DNA of 64,000 bases. Source: Qipengyuania vulgaris. GTDB lineage: Bacteria; Pseudomonadota; Alphaproteobacteria; Sphingomonadales; Sphingomonadaceae. The notes under the pieces were generated by a model. That model ran no database searches, was not told where the DNA came from, and was given only the letters and a program-made list of their open reading frames with translations. The stretch lies in contig NZ_WTYC01000001.1 of the NCBI RefSeq assembly GCF_009827325.1, positions 186,001-250,000 of the forward strand, in the 5' to 3' direction. Position numbers and translations under genes: made by a program. Below, piece after piece: positions 51,489-60,670 of this stretch (positions are counted from its first letter, which is position 1; every line of letters starts with the position of its first letter).

Positions 51489-52282
51489 GCAAACTCGACG
51501 ACGAAATCCTTGCGCTGGTGAAGCGTGTGACCGAGCAGGCGATCCTGCCGCGTTTCCGCAATCTTGCGGAGGGGGAAGTCGAGGACAAGGGCGGCGACGA
51601 CCCCGTCACGATTGCGGACAAGGAATCGGAATCGCTCCTCCGCGAAGGGCTGTCCCGATTGGACGACGCGATCGGTTTTGTGGGCGAGGAAGCGGCCCAT
51701 GCCAATCCGACTGTTCTCGAGCGGCTCGATTCTGCCTGCTGGATCGTCGACCCGATCGACGGAACGCGCAATTTTGCCAGCGGCAAGCCGCCCTTCGGGA
51801 TCATCATCGCGCGTGCCGAAGGCGGCTTGGCCCAGTCGGGCTGGATCTACGATTGCCTGTCGGGCCGCTTCTGCGTTGCGCACAGAGGGGAAGGCGCGAG
51901 GGTCGACAGCGAGCAAATCGTTTCCCACGGTTCGGGCAGGAACCCGCCCGTCGCGGCCATTTCGCTGGTCTTCATGGAAGAAGCACGCCGGCAGGCCACC
52001 CGCCGGCATATCTCGCCGAATTACGAACTGGTCGACATTCCCTACTGCGCCGCCGAGCAATATCCACGGATCGCGCTGGGTGAAAACGATGTCTCGATCT
52101 TTGAGCGCACACTTGCCTGGGACCATGCCGCAGGAGCTTTGTGGCTGGAGGAAGCGGGCGGCAAGGTCGCGCGGCCCGATGGCACACCGTACCGGGTTGA
52201 CGAATGGAATCGCAAGGGCCTGCTCGGCGCCGCTACGCCTGCACTCTGGGACGAACTGGCTGCGCGCTACGCTGAAATGTGA
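51485..52282 (+). CDS. Inositol monophosphatase family protein (histidinol-phosphatase-like)
   Basis: 265 aa with GTG start at 51485, overlapping the argJ stop by 4 bases. Motifs: GFVGEEAAHA, WIVDPIDGTRNFASGKPPFG (metal site) and WDHAAGALWLEEAGG. Different from SuhB at 1 kb; this subtype is often annotated as histidinol-phosphatase or 3'(2'),5'-bisphosphate nucleotidase. Its coupling to argJ suggests an amino-acid role, but the substrate is not settled. Confidence 0.85.
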   Translation: MSKLDDEILALVKRVTEQAILPRFRNLAEGEVEDKGGDDPVTIADKESESLLREGLSRLDDAIGFVGEEAAHANPTVLERLDSACWIVDPIDGTRNFASGKPPFGIIIARAEGGLAQSGWIYDCLSGRFCVAHRGEGARVDSEQIVSHGSGRNPPVAAISLVFMEEARRQATRRHISPNYELVDIPYCAAEQYPRIALGENDVSIFERTLAWDHAAGALWLEEAGGKVARPDGTPYRVDEWNRKGLLGAATPALWDELAARYAEM

Positions 52283-52383
52283 CCTTCTTCTGACAGGGCG
52301 GCAGAACCGGTGGCCGGGCGAAACTCTTTTCAATAGCCAGCCAGCGTCCTAACCTACGTTGAAATGACACGAAAGGTCATCCC

Positions 52384-54573
52384 GTGACCCTTGGCGATGC
52401 GATGAATCCCGGCACCGGAACTACCGGTGACGAAACTCCGGTGCGCGATCTGCCCGCTGCGCCGGAAGCGGCAGAGGATCGCTATGTAAACAGGGAGCTG
52501 AGCTGGCTCAGCTTCAACCGCCGCGTTCTGGCCGAAAGCGAGAATGCCGATTATCCCCTGCTCGAACGGCTGCGCTTCCTTTCCATTTCCGGGAGCAATC
52601 TCGACGAATTCACCACGGTGCGTATCGCGGGTCTGGAGGGACAGCTCCAGCGCGGTATCGAGACTACCGGGATCGATGGCCGCAGCCCCCGGCAGCAGCT
52701 CGATGCCATTCGCGAACAGGTCCTCGAACTGGAACACCGCCAGCAGGAAAGCCTAGAGATCCTGCGCGGGCTCTTGGCCGAGGCAGGCATCGTCGTTGCG
52801 CTGGTCGAAGAGCTTCCCAAGGGGCAGCAGCAATGGCTGGAAGAATATTTCGAGACAGATATCCTCCCCCTGATCACACCGCAGGCGATCGACCCTTCCC
52901 ACCCCTTTCCCTTCGTTGCCAGCGGCGGCATGGGCGTCCTCTTCCGCCTGAAGCGCGGCAAGCGGAAGGGCGAACTCGTTGAGATGGTCCTGATCCCGAG
53001 CGGAGTGCCGCGCTATGTGCGCGTGCCGGGCGAACAGGCGATATATGTCGCGATCGAGCAGCTCGTCACGCGGTTTGCCGACAGGATGTTCCCCGGCTTC
53101 AAGATCCTGGGTGACGGAATTTTCCGGGTGCTGCGCGACAGCGATATCGAGGTGGAGGACGAGGCCGAAGACCTGGTCCGTTTCTACCGCACCGCCATAC
53201 AGCGACGGCGGCGCGGCCGCGCCGTCCTGCTAGAAATGGATGACGAGTGCGATGCGGCGGCCGAGGCGCTCCTGCGCGATCAGTTCGACGTCGATGCAGC
53301 CATGATCGTCAAGACAGGCGGCATGCTGGGCCTGCGCGATCTCGACGCGATCTGCGGGGAGCCGCGTCCCGATCTCAAGTTCTCTCCTTTTTCACCGCGC
53401 TATCCCGAACGCGTTCTGGCGCATGACGGCGATGTCTTCACCGCGATCCGCGAGAAGGATATGGTCATCCACCACCCATACGAAAGTTTCGAGGTGGTGG
53501 TCGATTTCCTGCATCAGGCCGCGGTCGATCCCAATGTCGTGTCGATCAAGCAGACTCTCTACCGCGCGGGCGACCAATCACCCGTGATCGCCGCGCTGGT
53601 CGAGGCGGCGCAGAACGGCAAGGCGGTGACGGCGGTGGTCGAACTAAAGGCGCGCTTCGACGAGGAGCGTAACATCCGCTGGGCCAATGAGCTGGAACGC
53701 GCAGGCGTGCAGGTTATCTACGGCTTCACCGAGTGGAAGACCCACGCGAAGGTCAGCCTCGTCGTTCGGCGGGAAGAGGATGGCTACCGCACCTATTGCC
53801 ACTTCGGCACCGGGAACTATCACCCCGTAAACGCCAAGATCTACACCGATCTGAGCTATTTCACCGCCGATCCGGCACTGGGGCGCGATGCCGCCAAGAT
53901 GTTCAACTTCATCACCGGCTACATCGAACCCGACGACCTGGAGCATCTTGCCATTTCGCCTATCGGTCTGAGCGAGCGGCTATACGATCTGATCGATGTG
54001 GAGATTTCCAATGCCAAGGCGGGCAAGCCTTCAGGCATATGGGTCAAGCTGAATTCCATCACCAATCGGGCCATGATCGACAAGCTCTATGAAGCCAGTC
54101 AGGCCGGCGTTGAGGTCCGCATGGTGGTCCGGGGCATCTGCTCGCTGCGGGCCGGAATTCCCGGCCTGAGCGAGAACATCAGCGTGAAATCGGTCATCGG
54201 CCGCTTTCTGGAGCATGCCCGCACGTGGGCCTTCGCCAATGGCAAGGAACTACCGAGCCGACAGGCCAAGGTTCTTCTCACCAGCGCCGATGCAATGAGC
54301 CGCAATCTTGAACGTCGCGTCGAGGTGCTAGTCCCCGTCACGAACAAGACGGTCCACGATCAATTGCTCAAGCAGGTCATGCTGGCAAACATCCTCGATA
54401 CCGAACAAAGCTGGCGGCTCGATCCGGACGGTCAGTATCGCCGGATGCGCAAGGGCCAAGGCGGCTTCAACTGCCACGAATACTTCATGTCCAATCCTTC
54501 CCTGTCGGGGCGCGGATCGGCGCTCGAAAGTCACGACGTACCCCATCTGACCCTGCCGAGGCGTGAAGCGTGA
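52384..54573 (+). CDS. ppk1: Polyphosphate kinase 1
   Basis: 729 aa (GTG 52384; ATG 52402 gives 723 aa). N domain with YVNRELSWLSFNRRVLAE, then the head domain and PLD-like catalytic domains: FGTGNYHPVNAKIYTDLSYF holds the phosphorylated His, and ERNIRWANELERAGV and VLLTSADAMSRNLERR the second site. It makes inorganic polyphosphate from ATP. Operon with ppx, whose start overlaps the stop. Confidence 0.95.
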   Translation: MTLGDAMNPGTGTTGDETPVRDLPAAPEAAEDRYVNRELSWLSFNRRVLAESENADYPLLERLRFLSISGSNLDEFTTVRIAGLEGQLQRGIETTGIDGRSPRQQLDAIREQVLELEHRQQESLEILRGLLAEAGIVVALVEELPKGQQQWLEEYFETDILPLITPQAIDPSHPFPFVASGGMGVLFRLKRGKRKGELVEMVLIPSGVPRYVRVPGEQAIYVAIEQLVTRFADRMFPGFKILGDGIFRVLRDSDIEVEDEAEDLVRFYRTAIQRRRRGRAVLLEMDDECDAAAEALLRDQFDVDAAMIVKTGGMLGLRDLDAICGEPRPDLKFSPFSPRYPERVLAHDGDVFTAIREKDMVIHHPYESFEVVVDFLHQAAVDPNVVSIKQTLYRAGDQSPVIAALVEAAQNGKAVTAVVELKARFDEERNIRWANELERAGVQVIYGFTEWKTHAKVSLVVRREEDGYRTYCHFGTGNYHPVNAKIYTDLSYFTADPALGRDAAKMFNFITGYIEPDDLEHLAISPIGLSERLYDLIDVEISNAKAGKPSGIWVKLNSITNRAMIDKLYEASQAGVEVRMVVRGICSLRAGIPGLSENISVKSVIGRFLEHARTWAFANGKELPSRQAKVLLTSADAMSRNLERRVEVLVPVTNKTVHDQLLKQVMLANILDTEQSWRLDPDGQYRRMRKGQGGFNCHEYFMSNPSLSGRGSALESHDVPHLTLPRREA

Positions 54574-56099
54574 ACAAGTCCAAGACCCGCAGCCCCAAGT
54601 GGCAGCGCCGCCTGATCCATCCGCCCCGTGCGGTCATCGACATCGGGTCGAACACCGTCCGCCTCGTGATGTACGAAGGGACCGGACGCGCGCCGGAAAC
54701 GGTCTGGAATGAAAAGGTAGCGGCACGTCTGGGGCGCGATCTTTCCGAGACCGGCCGCATACCTGACGAAGCGAGCGAAGAGGCACTCGCCGCGCTTGGT
54801 CGCTACGCATTGCTGATCCGCGATCGCGGTATCGAGGACGTGCAGACCGTCGCGACGGCGGCAGCGCGAGATGCGGACAATGGCAAGGAATTTCTCGCGA
54901 AAGTTGCCGAGCTTGGATTGGCACCACGCATGCTCAGCGGCGAGGAAGAGGCCTGCGCGTCCGCCTATGGAGCCATTGGCGCGTTTCCGGGCGCGGAGGG
55001 CATCGTGGCCGACCTCGGCGGCGGTAGTCTCGAACTCGTATCCATCGGCAAGGGCGAATGCCACGATGCAGTGAGCCTGCCATTCGGCACTCTGCGGCTG
55101 CCCGCGTTCCGCGCAGCCGAGCGTGATCTGACAGGAACTGTCCATGCAAAATTGGACAAGGTCGGCTGGGCGAAAACCCATTCCGGCCCGCTCTATATGA
55201 TCGGCGGCACTTGGCGGGCTCTTGCCCACTACGCGATGCAGGCGGCCGATTATCCGCTGACCGACCCTCACGGTTTCTGCCTTTCGGTCGACGATGCGAG
55301 ACGGCATGCGCAGCAATTGTGCAGCGCGGACCCCGCAACGCTCGAAGCCATTTCCGGTATCAGCGAAATGCGTGCTTCCTATCTTCCCGACGCGGCCGCC
55401 TTGCTGTTGCCGCTGCTGGACGAATTGCAGCCGACTGAGCTCATTTTCTCCAGTTGGGGAATCAGGGAAGGCCTGCTCTATTCCCGGCTCAGCGAACTCC
55501 AGCGTTCGCTCGATCCTCTGCTGTCGGGCGTCCATGCCTTTGCCGAACCGCGCGATGCGCCGGTAACCGATGCGGCGCGGGTTGCGGGCTGGACGGTCGA
55601 ACTTGCCAACGGCAAGGGTAAACGCAACGAGCGCCTTCGCTTGGCTGCAGCCCAGCTTGCCGCGGCCCTCCAGCGGGTCGAGCCCAATCTTCGCATCAAT
55701 CACGCAACCGAATGGGCTCTCGACAAGCGGTGGATCGAGTGTGCTGCGCGAGATCGCGCGATGATTTGTGCCGCACTGTTCGCCAGTCTCGGGCGCACCG
55801 AGCTTCCGGCCAAATTGCGTGAACTCGCCGGCGACGAGGACCTGCGCGAGGGGTTGACCTGGGGGCTGAGCTTCCGCCTTGCCCGCCGTCTCGGTGCAGG
55901 ATCGCGCAATTCACTCGGCAACAGCAGGCTGAGGCTGAAGAAAAAGTCGCTCGTGCTATACCTCGACGAAAGTCGTGCCGCGCTGGCCACTTGGCCGCTA
56001 ACCAACGAACTCGAGATTCTTGCCGAGTGGATGGATCGCAAACCGAAGATCAAGATCGGCGACTATGATTTCGAGGACGAACTCGAAAGCGAGGAGTGA
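54570..56099 (+). CDS. ppx: Exopolyphosphatase / guanosine pentaphosphatase family (Ppx/GppA)
   Basis: 509 aa, GTG start overlapping the ppk1 stop by 4 bases. Actin-like fold: AVIDIGSNTVRLVMYEG at the start, then GIVADLGGGSLELVSIG and the C-terminal HD-like region of longer Ppx enzymes. It degrades polyphosphate from the ends or hydrolyses pppGpp; the ppk1 partner favours polyphosphate. Convergent with apaG, 3 bp between stops. Confidence 0.92.
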   Translation: MNKSKTRSPKWQRRLIHPPRAVIDIGSNTVRLVMYEGTGRAPETVWNEKVAARLGRDLSETGRIPDEASEEALAALGRYALLIRDRGIEDVQTVATAAARDADNGKEFLAKVAELGLAPRMLSGEEEACASAYGAIGAFPGAEGIVADLGGGSLELVSIGKGECHDAVSLPFGTLRLPAFRAAERDLTGTVHAKLDKVGWAKTHSGPLYMIGGTWRALAHYAMQAADYPLTDPHGFCLSVDDARRHAQQLCSADPATLEAISGISEMRASYLPDAAALLLPLLDELQPTELIFSSWGIREGLLYSRLSELQRSLDPLLSGVHAFAEPRDAPVTDAARVAGWTVELANGKGKRNERLRLAAAQLAAALQRVEPNLRINHATEWALDKRWIECAARDRAMICAALFASLGRTELPAKLRELAGDEDLREGLTWGLSFRLARRLGAGSRNSLGNSRLRLKKKSLVLYLDESRAALATWPLTNELEILAEWMDRKPKIKIGDYDFEDELESEE

Positions 56100-56102
56100 C
56101 GG

Positions 56103-56504
56103 TCAGCCCGCGGTGGCCGGGGCGGCTAGCGGGAAGAAGGGAATTCGCACTTCGAACGGTTCACCGTCTTCGCGGTGGAATGTGTAGAAACCTTCCATCG
56201 AACCGAACGGCGTATCGAGTGGACAGCCCGACACGTAATCATGGCTGTCGCCCGGTTTTAGGACGGGCTGTTCACCGACCACGCCATCGCCGTCGACGTG
56301 CGCGACCATTCCCGCACCGTCGGTAATCCGCCAGTGTCTGGTCATCAGTTGAACCCGTTCATGCGAGGCGTTCTCGATGCGGATATGGTATACCCAGAAC
56401 CACTTTTCCGCTTCGGGCTGCGATTGTTCGGGCAGGAAGTTCACCGCGACTCGCACGGTGATGCCATCGGTCATGGCGTTATGCTGGAAGAGTTCCTTGA
56501 TCAC
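56103..56504 (-). CDS. apaG: ApaG protein
   Basis: 133 aa, single beta-sandwich domain. Family signatures: FWVYHIRIENASHERVQLM, RHWRITDGAG, VVGEQPVLKPGDSHDYVSGC and GSMEGFYTF. The role of ApaG in divalent-ion or nucleotide metabolism is not settled. Alone on the minus strand, after ppx. Confidence 0.92.
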   Translation of the reverse strand: MIKELFQHNAMTDGITVRVAVNFLPEQSQPEAEKWFWVYHIRIENASHERVQLMTRHWRITDGAGMVAHVDGDGVVGEQPVLKPGDSHDYVSGCPLDTPFGSMEGFYTFHREDGEPFEVRIPFFPLAAPATAG

Positions 56505-56599
56505 CGCTTCAACCTAATGCCTCCAATCCTGCGCGCAAGAGGACTGCATAGCTTATCCGAACGTATTAAAACCGGTTAACCATGCTGCATCAGTGAATC

Positions 56600-56827
56600 C
56601 TAAGAAGCGCGGTCCATACGGCATCGTGGGAAAGGGGACGCGAAATGTTCTTCGCCTTCGTAAACCGGATAATCGCTGATATTGACGGTGAGGGACGCAT
56701 CGAACTGATGCTCGCCGCACAGGTCGTGCTTGCCGCCATCGCCCTCTAGGGCGCGAGTCGTAAAGCTCAGGGTTTTCCACCGCTCAGGTAGCTTTCGAGC
56801 TGAACGAGCCGCTCCTTGCCGAACCAC
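56600..56827 (-). CDS. Possible small protein overlapping the DsbA-like gene
   Basis: 75-aa frame with GTG start; the first 20 codons overlap the 3' end of the isomerase gene. The non-overlapping part (SFTTRALEGDGGKHDLCGEH ... ASPFPRCRMDRAS) has high GC at third positions and a protein-like composition with two cysteines. No good ribosome site was found and the true start is not clear. It is in a 260-bp gap after apaG. Could be a real short gene coupled to the isomerase. Confidence 0.3.
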   Translation of the reverse strand: MVRQGAARSARKLPERWKTLSFTTRALEGDGGKHDLCGEHQFDASLTVNISDYPVYEGEEHFASPFPRCRMDRAS

Positions 56828-57378
56828 ATTTCCTCTCCGACGAAGAACGTCGGTATCCCGAACGCTCCGCGTTCGACGGCGCGGGAAGTGTTCTCGGCCA
56901 ACCGCTGCTTCACTGTGTCTGTCTGAGTACGTTCGAGCAGGCCCCGTGCGTCGAAACCTCCATTAGTCAATTCATCCCCAACCGCCGCGACATCCGTGCA
57001 ATCTATGTTTCTTTCCCAGATGGCGGGCAGCAAGGTGTTGACCAAGGATTGCCGATGTATTTCGTCATCCGAAGCAATCAGCAAACGTTGCACGAGGATT
57101 GAGTTGAAGGGCAAGGCAGGATGCATGGAGAATTGGCTCAGTCCGTGCCGATCGAGAAAGCGCGTGAACTCAAGCGCGGCATATTCGACTTTGCCCTTAA
57201 CCCCCGCATCACGAACCATCGGCGGGGAATTGCCGGTAAGTTTATGCATCCCCCCAAGGAACACCGGCGTGACCAAGAGATTTGCGCCAGTGCGCGCCAC
57301 GATCTCTTGCAGGGGATACCAGGCGAGATACCCGTTAGGGGCAGCGAAATCGAAGATGAATTCGACAGCCTGGGACAT
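56767..57378 (-). CDS. DsbA-family 2-hydroxychromene-2-carboxylate isomerase-like protein
   Basis: 203 aa from MSQAVEFIFDFAAPNGYLAW at 57378. A thioredoxin-fold protein of the DsbA/GST-kappa type: FDFAAPNGYLAWYPL is the N-terminal strand-loop with Ser replaced, GGMHKLTGNSPP follows, and the C-terminal GAFGIPTFFVGEEMWFGKERL is characteristic (cis-Pro in GIPTF). No CxxC. In naphthalene degradation the family isomerises hydroxychromene carboxylate, but in sphingomonads many are general glutathione-dependent isomerases. The start overlaps the stop of the SDR gene by 4 bases; operon metZ - SDR - isomerase. Confidence 0.85.
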   Translation of the reverse strand: MSQAVEFIFDFAAPNGYLAWYPLQEIVARTGANLLVTPVFLGGMHKLTGNSPPMVRDAGVKGKVEYAALEFTRFLDRHGLSQFSMHPALPFNSILVQRLLIASDDEIHRQSLVNTLLPAIWERNIDCTDVAAVGDELTNGGFDARGLLERTQTDTVKQRLAENTSRAVERGAFGIPTFFVGEEMWFGKERLVQLESYLSGGKP

Positions 57379-58109
57379 CAGAAACTCTCCTTCCACGGCC
57401 TGAGGTCGAGTTCGTGTGTCCACGCATCCCGAGGCTGCTTCCACAGCCGCACGTATTCCGCGGCAATATGCGTTGGCGTCAACAGGCTCTCCTCCGCCAG
57501 ACGATCTTCCCAGTCCGGATAGAGACCCCGGATGAAGTTCCCGTCCACTGCCCCATCGAGCACGACATGGGCGACGTGGATACCTTGCGGCCCAAGCTCG
57601 CGCGCCATTGATTGGGCAAGCGCACGAAGCGCATGTTTCGCGCCCGCGAAAGCCGAAAAGCCCGCCGCGCCGCGCAGGCTGGCCGTTGCGCCGGTGAACA
57701 AGATGGTGCCGCGCTGCCTTGGCACCATGGCGCGTGCCGCCTCGCGGCCGGCAAGGAAGCCCGAGAAAGCCGCCATTTCCCAAACTTTTCGATATACCTG
57801 AGCACTGGTCTCGCGAATGCCGAACTGCACATTCGCACCGATATTGAACACGACCACCTCTAGCGGGCCGATCTCGCTCTCTATTCGCTCGAACAAGGCC
57901 AGCGTCTCGTCTTCGTCGCGCGCATCGACGCCGAAACCGTGGGCCGTGCCGCCTTCAGATTTGATCTCTGCCACCAGAGCTTGAAGCTGGTCTTCATGTC
58001 GTGCGCGTCGGGTTGCGCACACGGTCAAGCCCTCGCCAGCAAACGCCTTTGCTATAGACGCGCCTAGGCCGTCACCTGCTCCGACAACAAGGGCTACGCT
58101 GCTGCTCAC
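57378..58109 (-). CDS. Short-chain dehydrogenase/reductase
   Basis: 243 aa, GTG start at 58109 overlapping the metZ stop. Rossmann start SSSVALVVGAGDGLGASIAK (G-x3-G-x-G), NIGAN (in place of NNAG) near residue 88 and an altered active site: the usual Tyr-x3-Lys is FAGAKHALR, so Phe replaces Tyr. TILFTGATASLRGAAGFSAF supplies the Ser region as T/S. The Tyr change suggests a changed chemistry or a non-classical SDR. Substrate unknown. Confidence 0.85.
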   Translation of the reverse strand: MSSSVALVVGAGDGLGASIAKAFAGEGLTVCATRRARHEDQLQALVAEIKSEGGTAHGFGVDARDEDETLALFERIESEIGPLEVVVFNIGANVQFGIRETSAQVYRKVWEMAAFSGFLAGREAARAMVPRQRGTILFTGATASLRGAAGFSAFAGAKHALRALAQSMARELGPQGIHVAHVVLDGAVDGNFIRGLYPDWEDRLAEESLLTPTHIAAEYVRLWKQPRDAWTHELDLRPWKESF

Positions 58110-59311
58110 AGGCCAGCCGCCTTCAGCGCCCGGTCGAGATCCTCGCGCAGATCTTCGACATCCTCGAGCCCCACGTTGATACGAAGCAAGCCTTCCGTGA
58201 CGCCCATCTCGGCCCGCGCCTCTTCGGTCATGGCAGCATGGGTCGTGCTGGCGGGATGGCACATCAGGCTTCGCGCATCGCCGATATTATTCGACAGATC
58301 GACCAGTTCGAGCGCGTCGAGAAGAGCGAAGGCACGTTCGCGGCTTTCTACGTCGAGCGCGAAGATCGGGCCGGTGGCGGACATTTGCGCCATCGCCAGC
58401 GAATGCTGCGGATGGCTGGGCAGGCCGGGATGGAGAATTCGCGGGACGCGCGGCTCGATGAAGCGACCGAGCTCTACCGCGTTCTCGCTCTGCTTCTGCG
58501 CCCGCAGGCCGAGGGTTTCGAGCCCTTTGAGGACCACCCAGGCATTGAACGGCGAGATATTCGGTCCGGTGTTGCGCTGGAAGGGCAGCAGGACCTCGTC
58601 GATCCATTCCTGAGAACCGCAGACGGCCCCGGCGAGCACCCTGCCCTGACCGTCCATCAGCTTGGTTGCGGAATAAGCCACCACGTCGGCCCCGAAATCC
58701 ATCGGCCGTTGCAGCGCACTGGTGGCGAAGGCGTTGTCGACAACGCTTATGATGCCGCGTGATTTGGCGAGGCCGCAGACATGCGCCATGTCGACCACAT
58801 CCAGCGTGGGATTGGCGGGAGTCTCGAAGAAAAATACCTTGGTGTTCGGGCGGATCGCCGCATCCCAGGCATCATTGTCTGCGCTGTCGACCACGGTGGT
58901 CTCGATGCCGAAGCGCGGCAGCAACTGGTCGAGCAGCCAGCGACATGAACCGAATGCCGCGCGTGCACCGACCACATGGTCGCCAACGGACAGCTGGCAC
59001 AGCAGCGCGGTGGTCATGGCGGCCATCCCGCTCGCCTGAGCGCGGCAGGCCTCTGCGCCTTCCATCAGCGCGATCCGTTCCTCCAGCATCGCCACGGTCG
59101 GATTCTGAAGCCGCGAATAGGTCATCCCCTCGGCCTCGCCAGCGAAGCGATCAGCGACCGTCTGCGCATCGTCATAGGTATAGCCCGAAGTGAGGAACAG
59201 CGCCTCGCTCGTTTCTCCGTGCTCGCTGCGCCAGGTTCCGCCACGTACGGCCTGCGTTGCGGGGCGCCAGTTGCGGGTGATCGAGCGGTCGGTTCCGGTG
59301 GTCTTTTTCAT
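58106..59311 (-). CDS. metZ: O-succinylhomoserine sulfhydrylase
   Basis: 401 aa from MKKTTGTDRSITRNWRPATQ at 59311. Cys/Met metabolism PLP fold: YSRLQNPTVAMLEERIALME, EACRAQASGMAAMT, PLP Lys in YSATKLMDGQGRVLAG, and the C-terminal GLLRINVGLEDVEDL. It makes homocysteine from O-succinylhomoserine and sulfide. Subtype by similarity to MetZ of Pseudomonas and sphingomonads (SEALFLTSGYTYD at the start). First gene of the unit with SDR and isomerase. Confidence 0.88.
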   Translation of the reverse strand: MKKTTGTDRSITRNWRPATQAVRGGTWRSEHGETSEALFLTSGYTYDDAQTVADRFAGEAEGMTYSRLQNPTVAMLEERIALMEGAEACRAQASGMAAMTTALLCQLSVGDHVVGARAAFGSCRWLLDQLLPRFGIETTVVDSADNDAWDAAIRPNTKVFFFETPANPTLDVVDMAHVCGLAKSRGIISVVDNAFATSALQRPMDFGADVVAYSATKLMDGQGRVLAGAVCGSQEWIDEVLLPFQRNTGPNISPFNAWVVLKGLETLGLRAQKQSENAVELGRFIEPRVPRILHPGLPSHPQHSLAMAQMSATGPIFALDVESRERAFALLDALELVDLSNNIGDARSLMCHPASTTHAAMTEEARAEMGVTEGLLRINVGLEDVEDLREDLDRALKAAGL

Positions 59312-59394
59312 GCGCGGCGGGATAGCACGGACCCGGAGCGCGGCAAGCAAAGGCTGTTGTCAGCCTCGATATGCTCGCTTAATCGCTACAGCCG

Positions 59395-60666
59395 ATGAGC
59401 CGCGCGCCCGATCAACCGATTGACCCGATCCGGTGGTGCGCCGCGCTGACCCTCGCCTTCTGGGCGCTGGTCCTGTGGAATCTGGCGATTCCCAGCGGGC
59501 CATATTTCGACGAGATACATTACTTGCCCGCTGCGCGGGACCTGCTCGACCTTTCGACCTTCTCGAACCGGGAGCACCCCCTGTTCGGCAAGGAGATAAT
59601 CGCGGTCGGCATGGCGATCTTCGGCGACAATCCCTGGGGCTGGCGTTTTCTTCCCTCGGCGGCGGGTGCATTGGCGCTGTTTGCCATCATGCGAACTGTC
59701 TGGTTCGGCACGCTGGACCGGTTTGCAACTATCGCAGCGGGAATATTGGTGGCGAGTGGATTCCACCTGTTCGTCCATTCCCGCATCGCAATGCTCGATA
59801 TTTTCATGATCGCGGGACTGGCGGTGGCGGCCTGGCAATTTGCAGCGGCAATGCGCGAGCCTGAAACGGGCCGCAGACGCCTGATCGCCACCGGAATTGC
59901 CTTGGGCCTGGCCATGGCTTCGAAGTGGAATGCCCTGGTTATCGCGGCGCTGCCGGGTCTCGCCTTCCTCGTGCTGCGCTGGTTTGCCGGTCGTCGCCGT
60001 TTGCTGCTGAGCCGGCGCGGCATGCCGGTCCCGGGAATAACATTGGCAGAGGCATCCGTCTGGCTCGGCGTGCTGCCCCTCGCCGTTTATGCAGCGACCT
60101 TCCTGCCCGGCTATTTCTACTCGATAAACCCGATGAGCGAGGGGATCGTGGCGCATCACCGATTAATGCTCGATCTGCAAACGCAGGTTCTTCAGCCCCA
60201 CCCCTACCAATCGACATGGCCGGAGTGGGTGATGAACTGGCGCGCGATCTGGTACCTTTACGAACCCGTGGACGGGGCACAGCGCGGGGTGATCCTTATC
60301 GGCAATCCGTTGACCATGCTGCTCGGCCTGCCTGCGCTTCTGTGGTGCATGTGGCAGGGAATTGCAGCCAGAAGGCCGATGCACGCAGCCGCGGCGCTGC
60401 TCTATGCAGTCAGCCTCGGCTTCTGGATGGTCGCCGCCAAACCGGTGCAGTTCTATTACCACTATTTCCTGCCAAGCACCGTGATGCTGGTAGGTCTGGC
60501 ACTGACCCTGAGCGATTTGCGCGAAGCTGGCTGGAGGCGCGTTGCCACCGGCGTGCTCGTGGCAAGCGTACTCCTGTTCGCGTATTTCTACGAAGTGCTG
60601 GCGGCAGAGTCTCTCGCGCGGACGAACAGTTTTCTCACCTGGGCCTGGCTGAGCGGCTGGGTATAG
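59395..60666 (+). CDS. GT39-type polyprenol-phosphate mannosyl/glycosyltransferase
   Basis: 423 aa with about 10 membrane helices. The N-terminal periplasmic loop FDEIHYLPAARDLLD carries the catalytic Asp-Glu, then REHPLFGKEIIAVGM is the second signature of PMT/ArnT-like enzymes. Later helices include WEWWNW-like WPEWVMNWRAIWYLYEPVDG. It moves a sugar from polyprenyl phosphate to a protein or lipid outside the membrane. It converges with a GT2-GtrA gene 4 bp away, which likely provides the polyprenyl-linked sugar. Confidence 0.85.
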   Translation: MSRAPDQPIDPIRWCAALTLAFWALVLWNLAIPSGPYFDEIHYLPAARDLLDLSTFSNREHPLFGKEIIAVGMAIFGDNPWGWRFLPSAAGALALFAIMRTVWFGTLDRFATIAAGILVASGFHLFVHSRIAMLDIFMIAGLAVAAWQFAAAMREPETGRRRLIATGIALGLAMASKWNALVIAALPGLAFLVLRWFAGRRRLLLSRRGMPVPGITLAEASVWLGVLPLAVYAATFLPGYFYSINPMSEGIVAHHRLMLDLQTQVLQPHPYQSTWPEWVMNWRAIWYLYEPVDGAQRGVILIGNPLTMLLGLPALLWCMWQGIAARRPMHAAAALLYAVSLGFWMVAAKPVQFYYHYFLPSTVMLVGLALTLSDLREAGWRRVATGVLVASVLLFAYFYEVLAAESLARTNSFLTWAWLSGWV

Positions 60667-60670
60667 GCCG

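Noticed and set aside
56645..56749. Plus-strand 34-aa frame
   Set aside because: Very short, no ribosome site, opposite to a better frame; kept out of the annotation.
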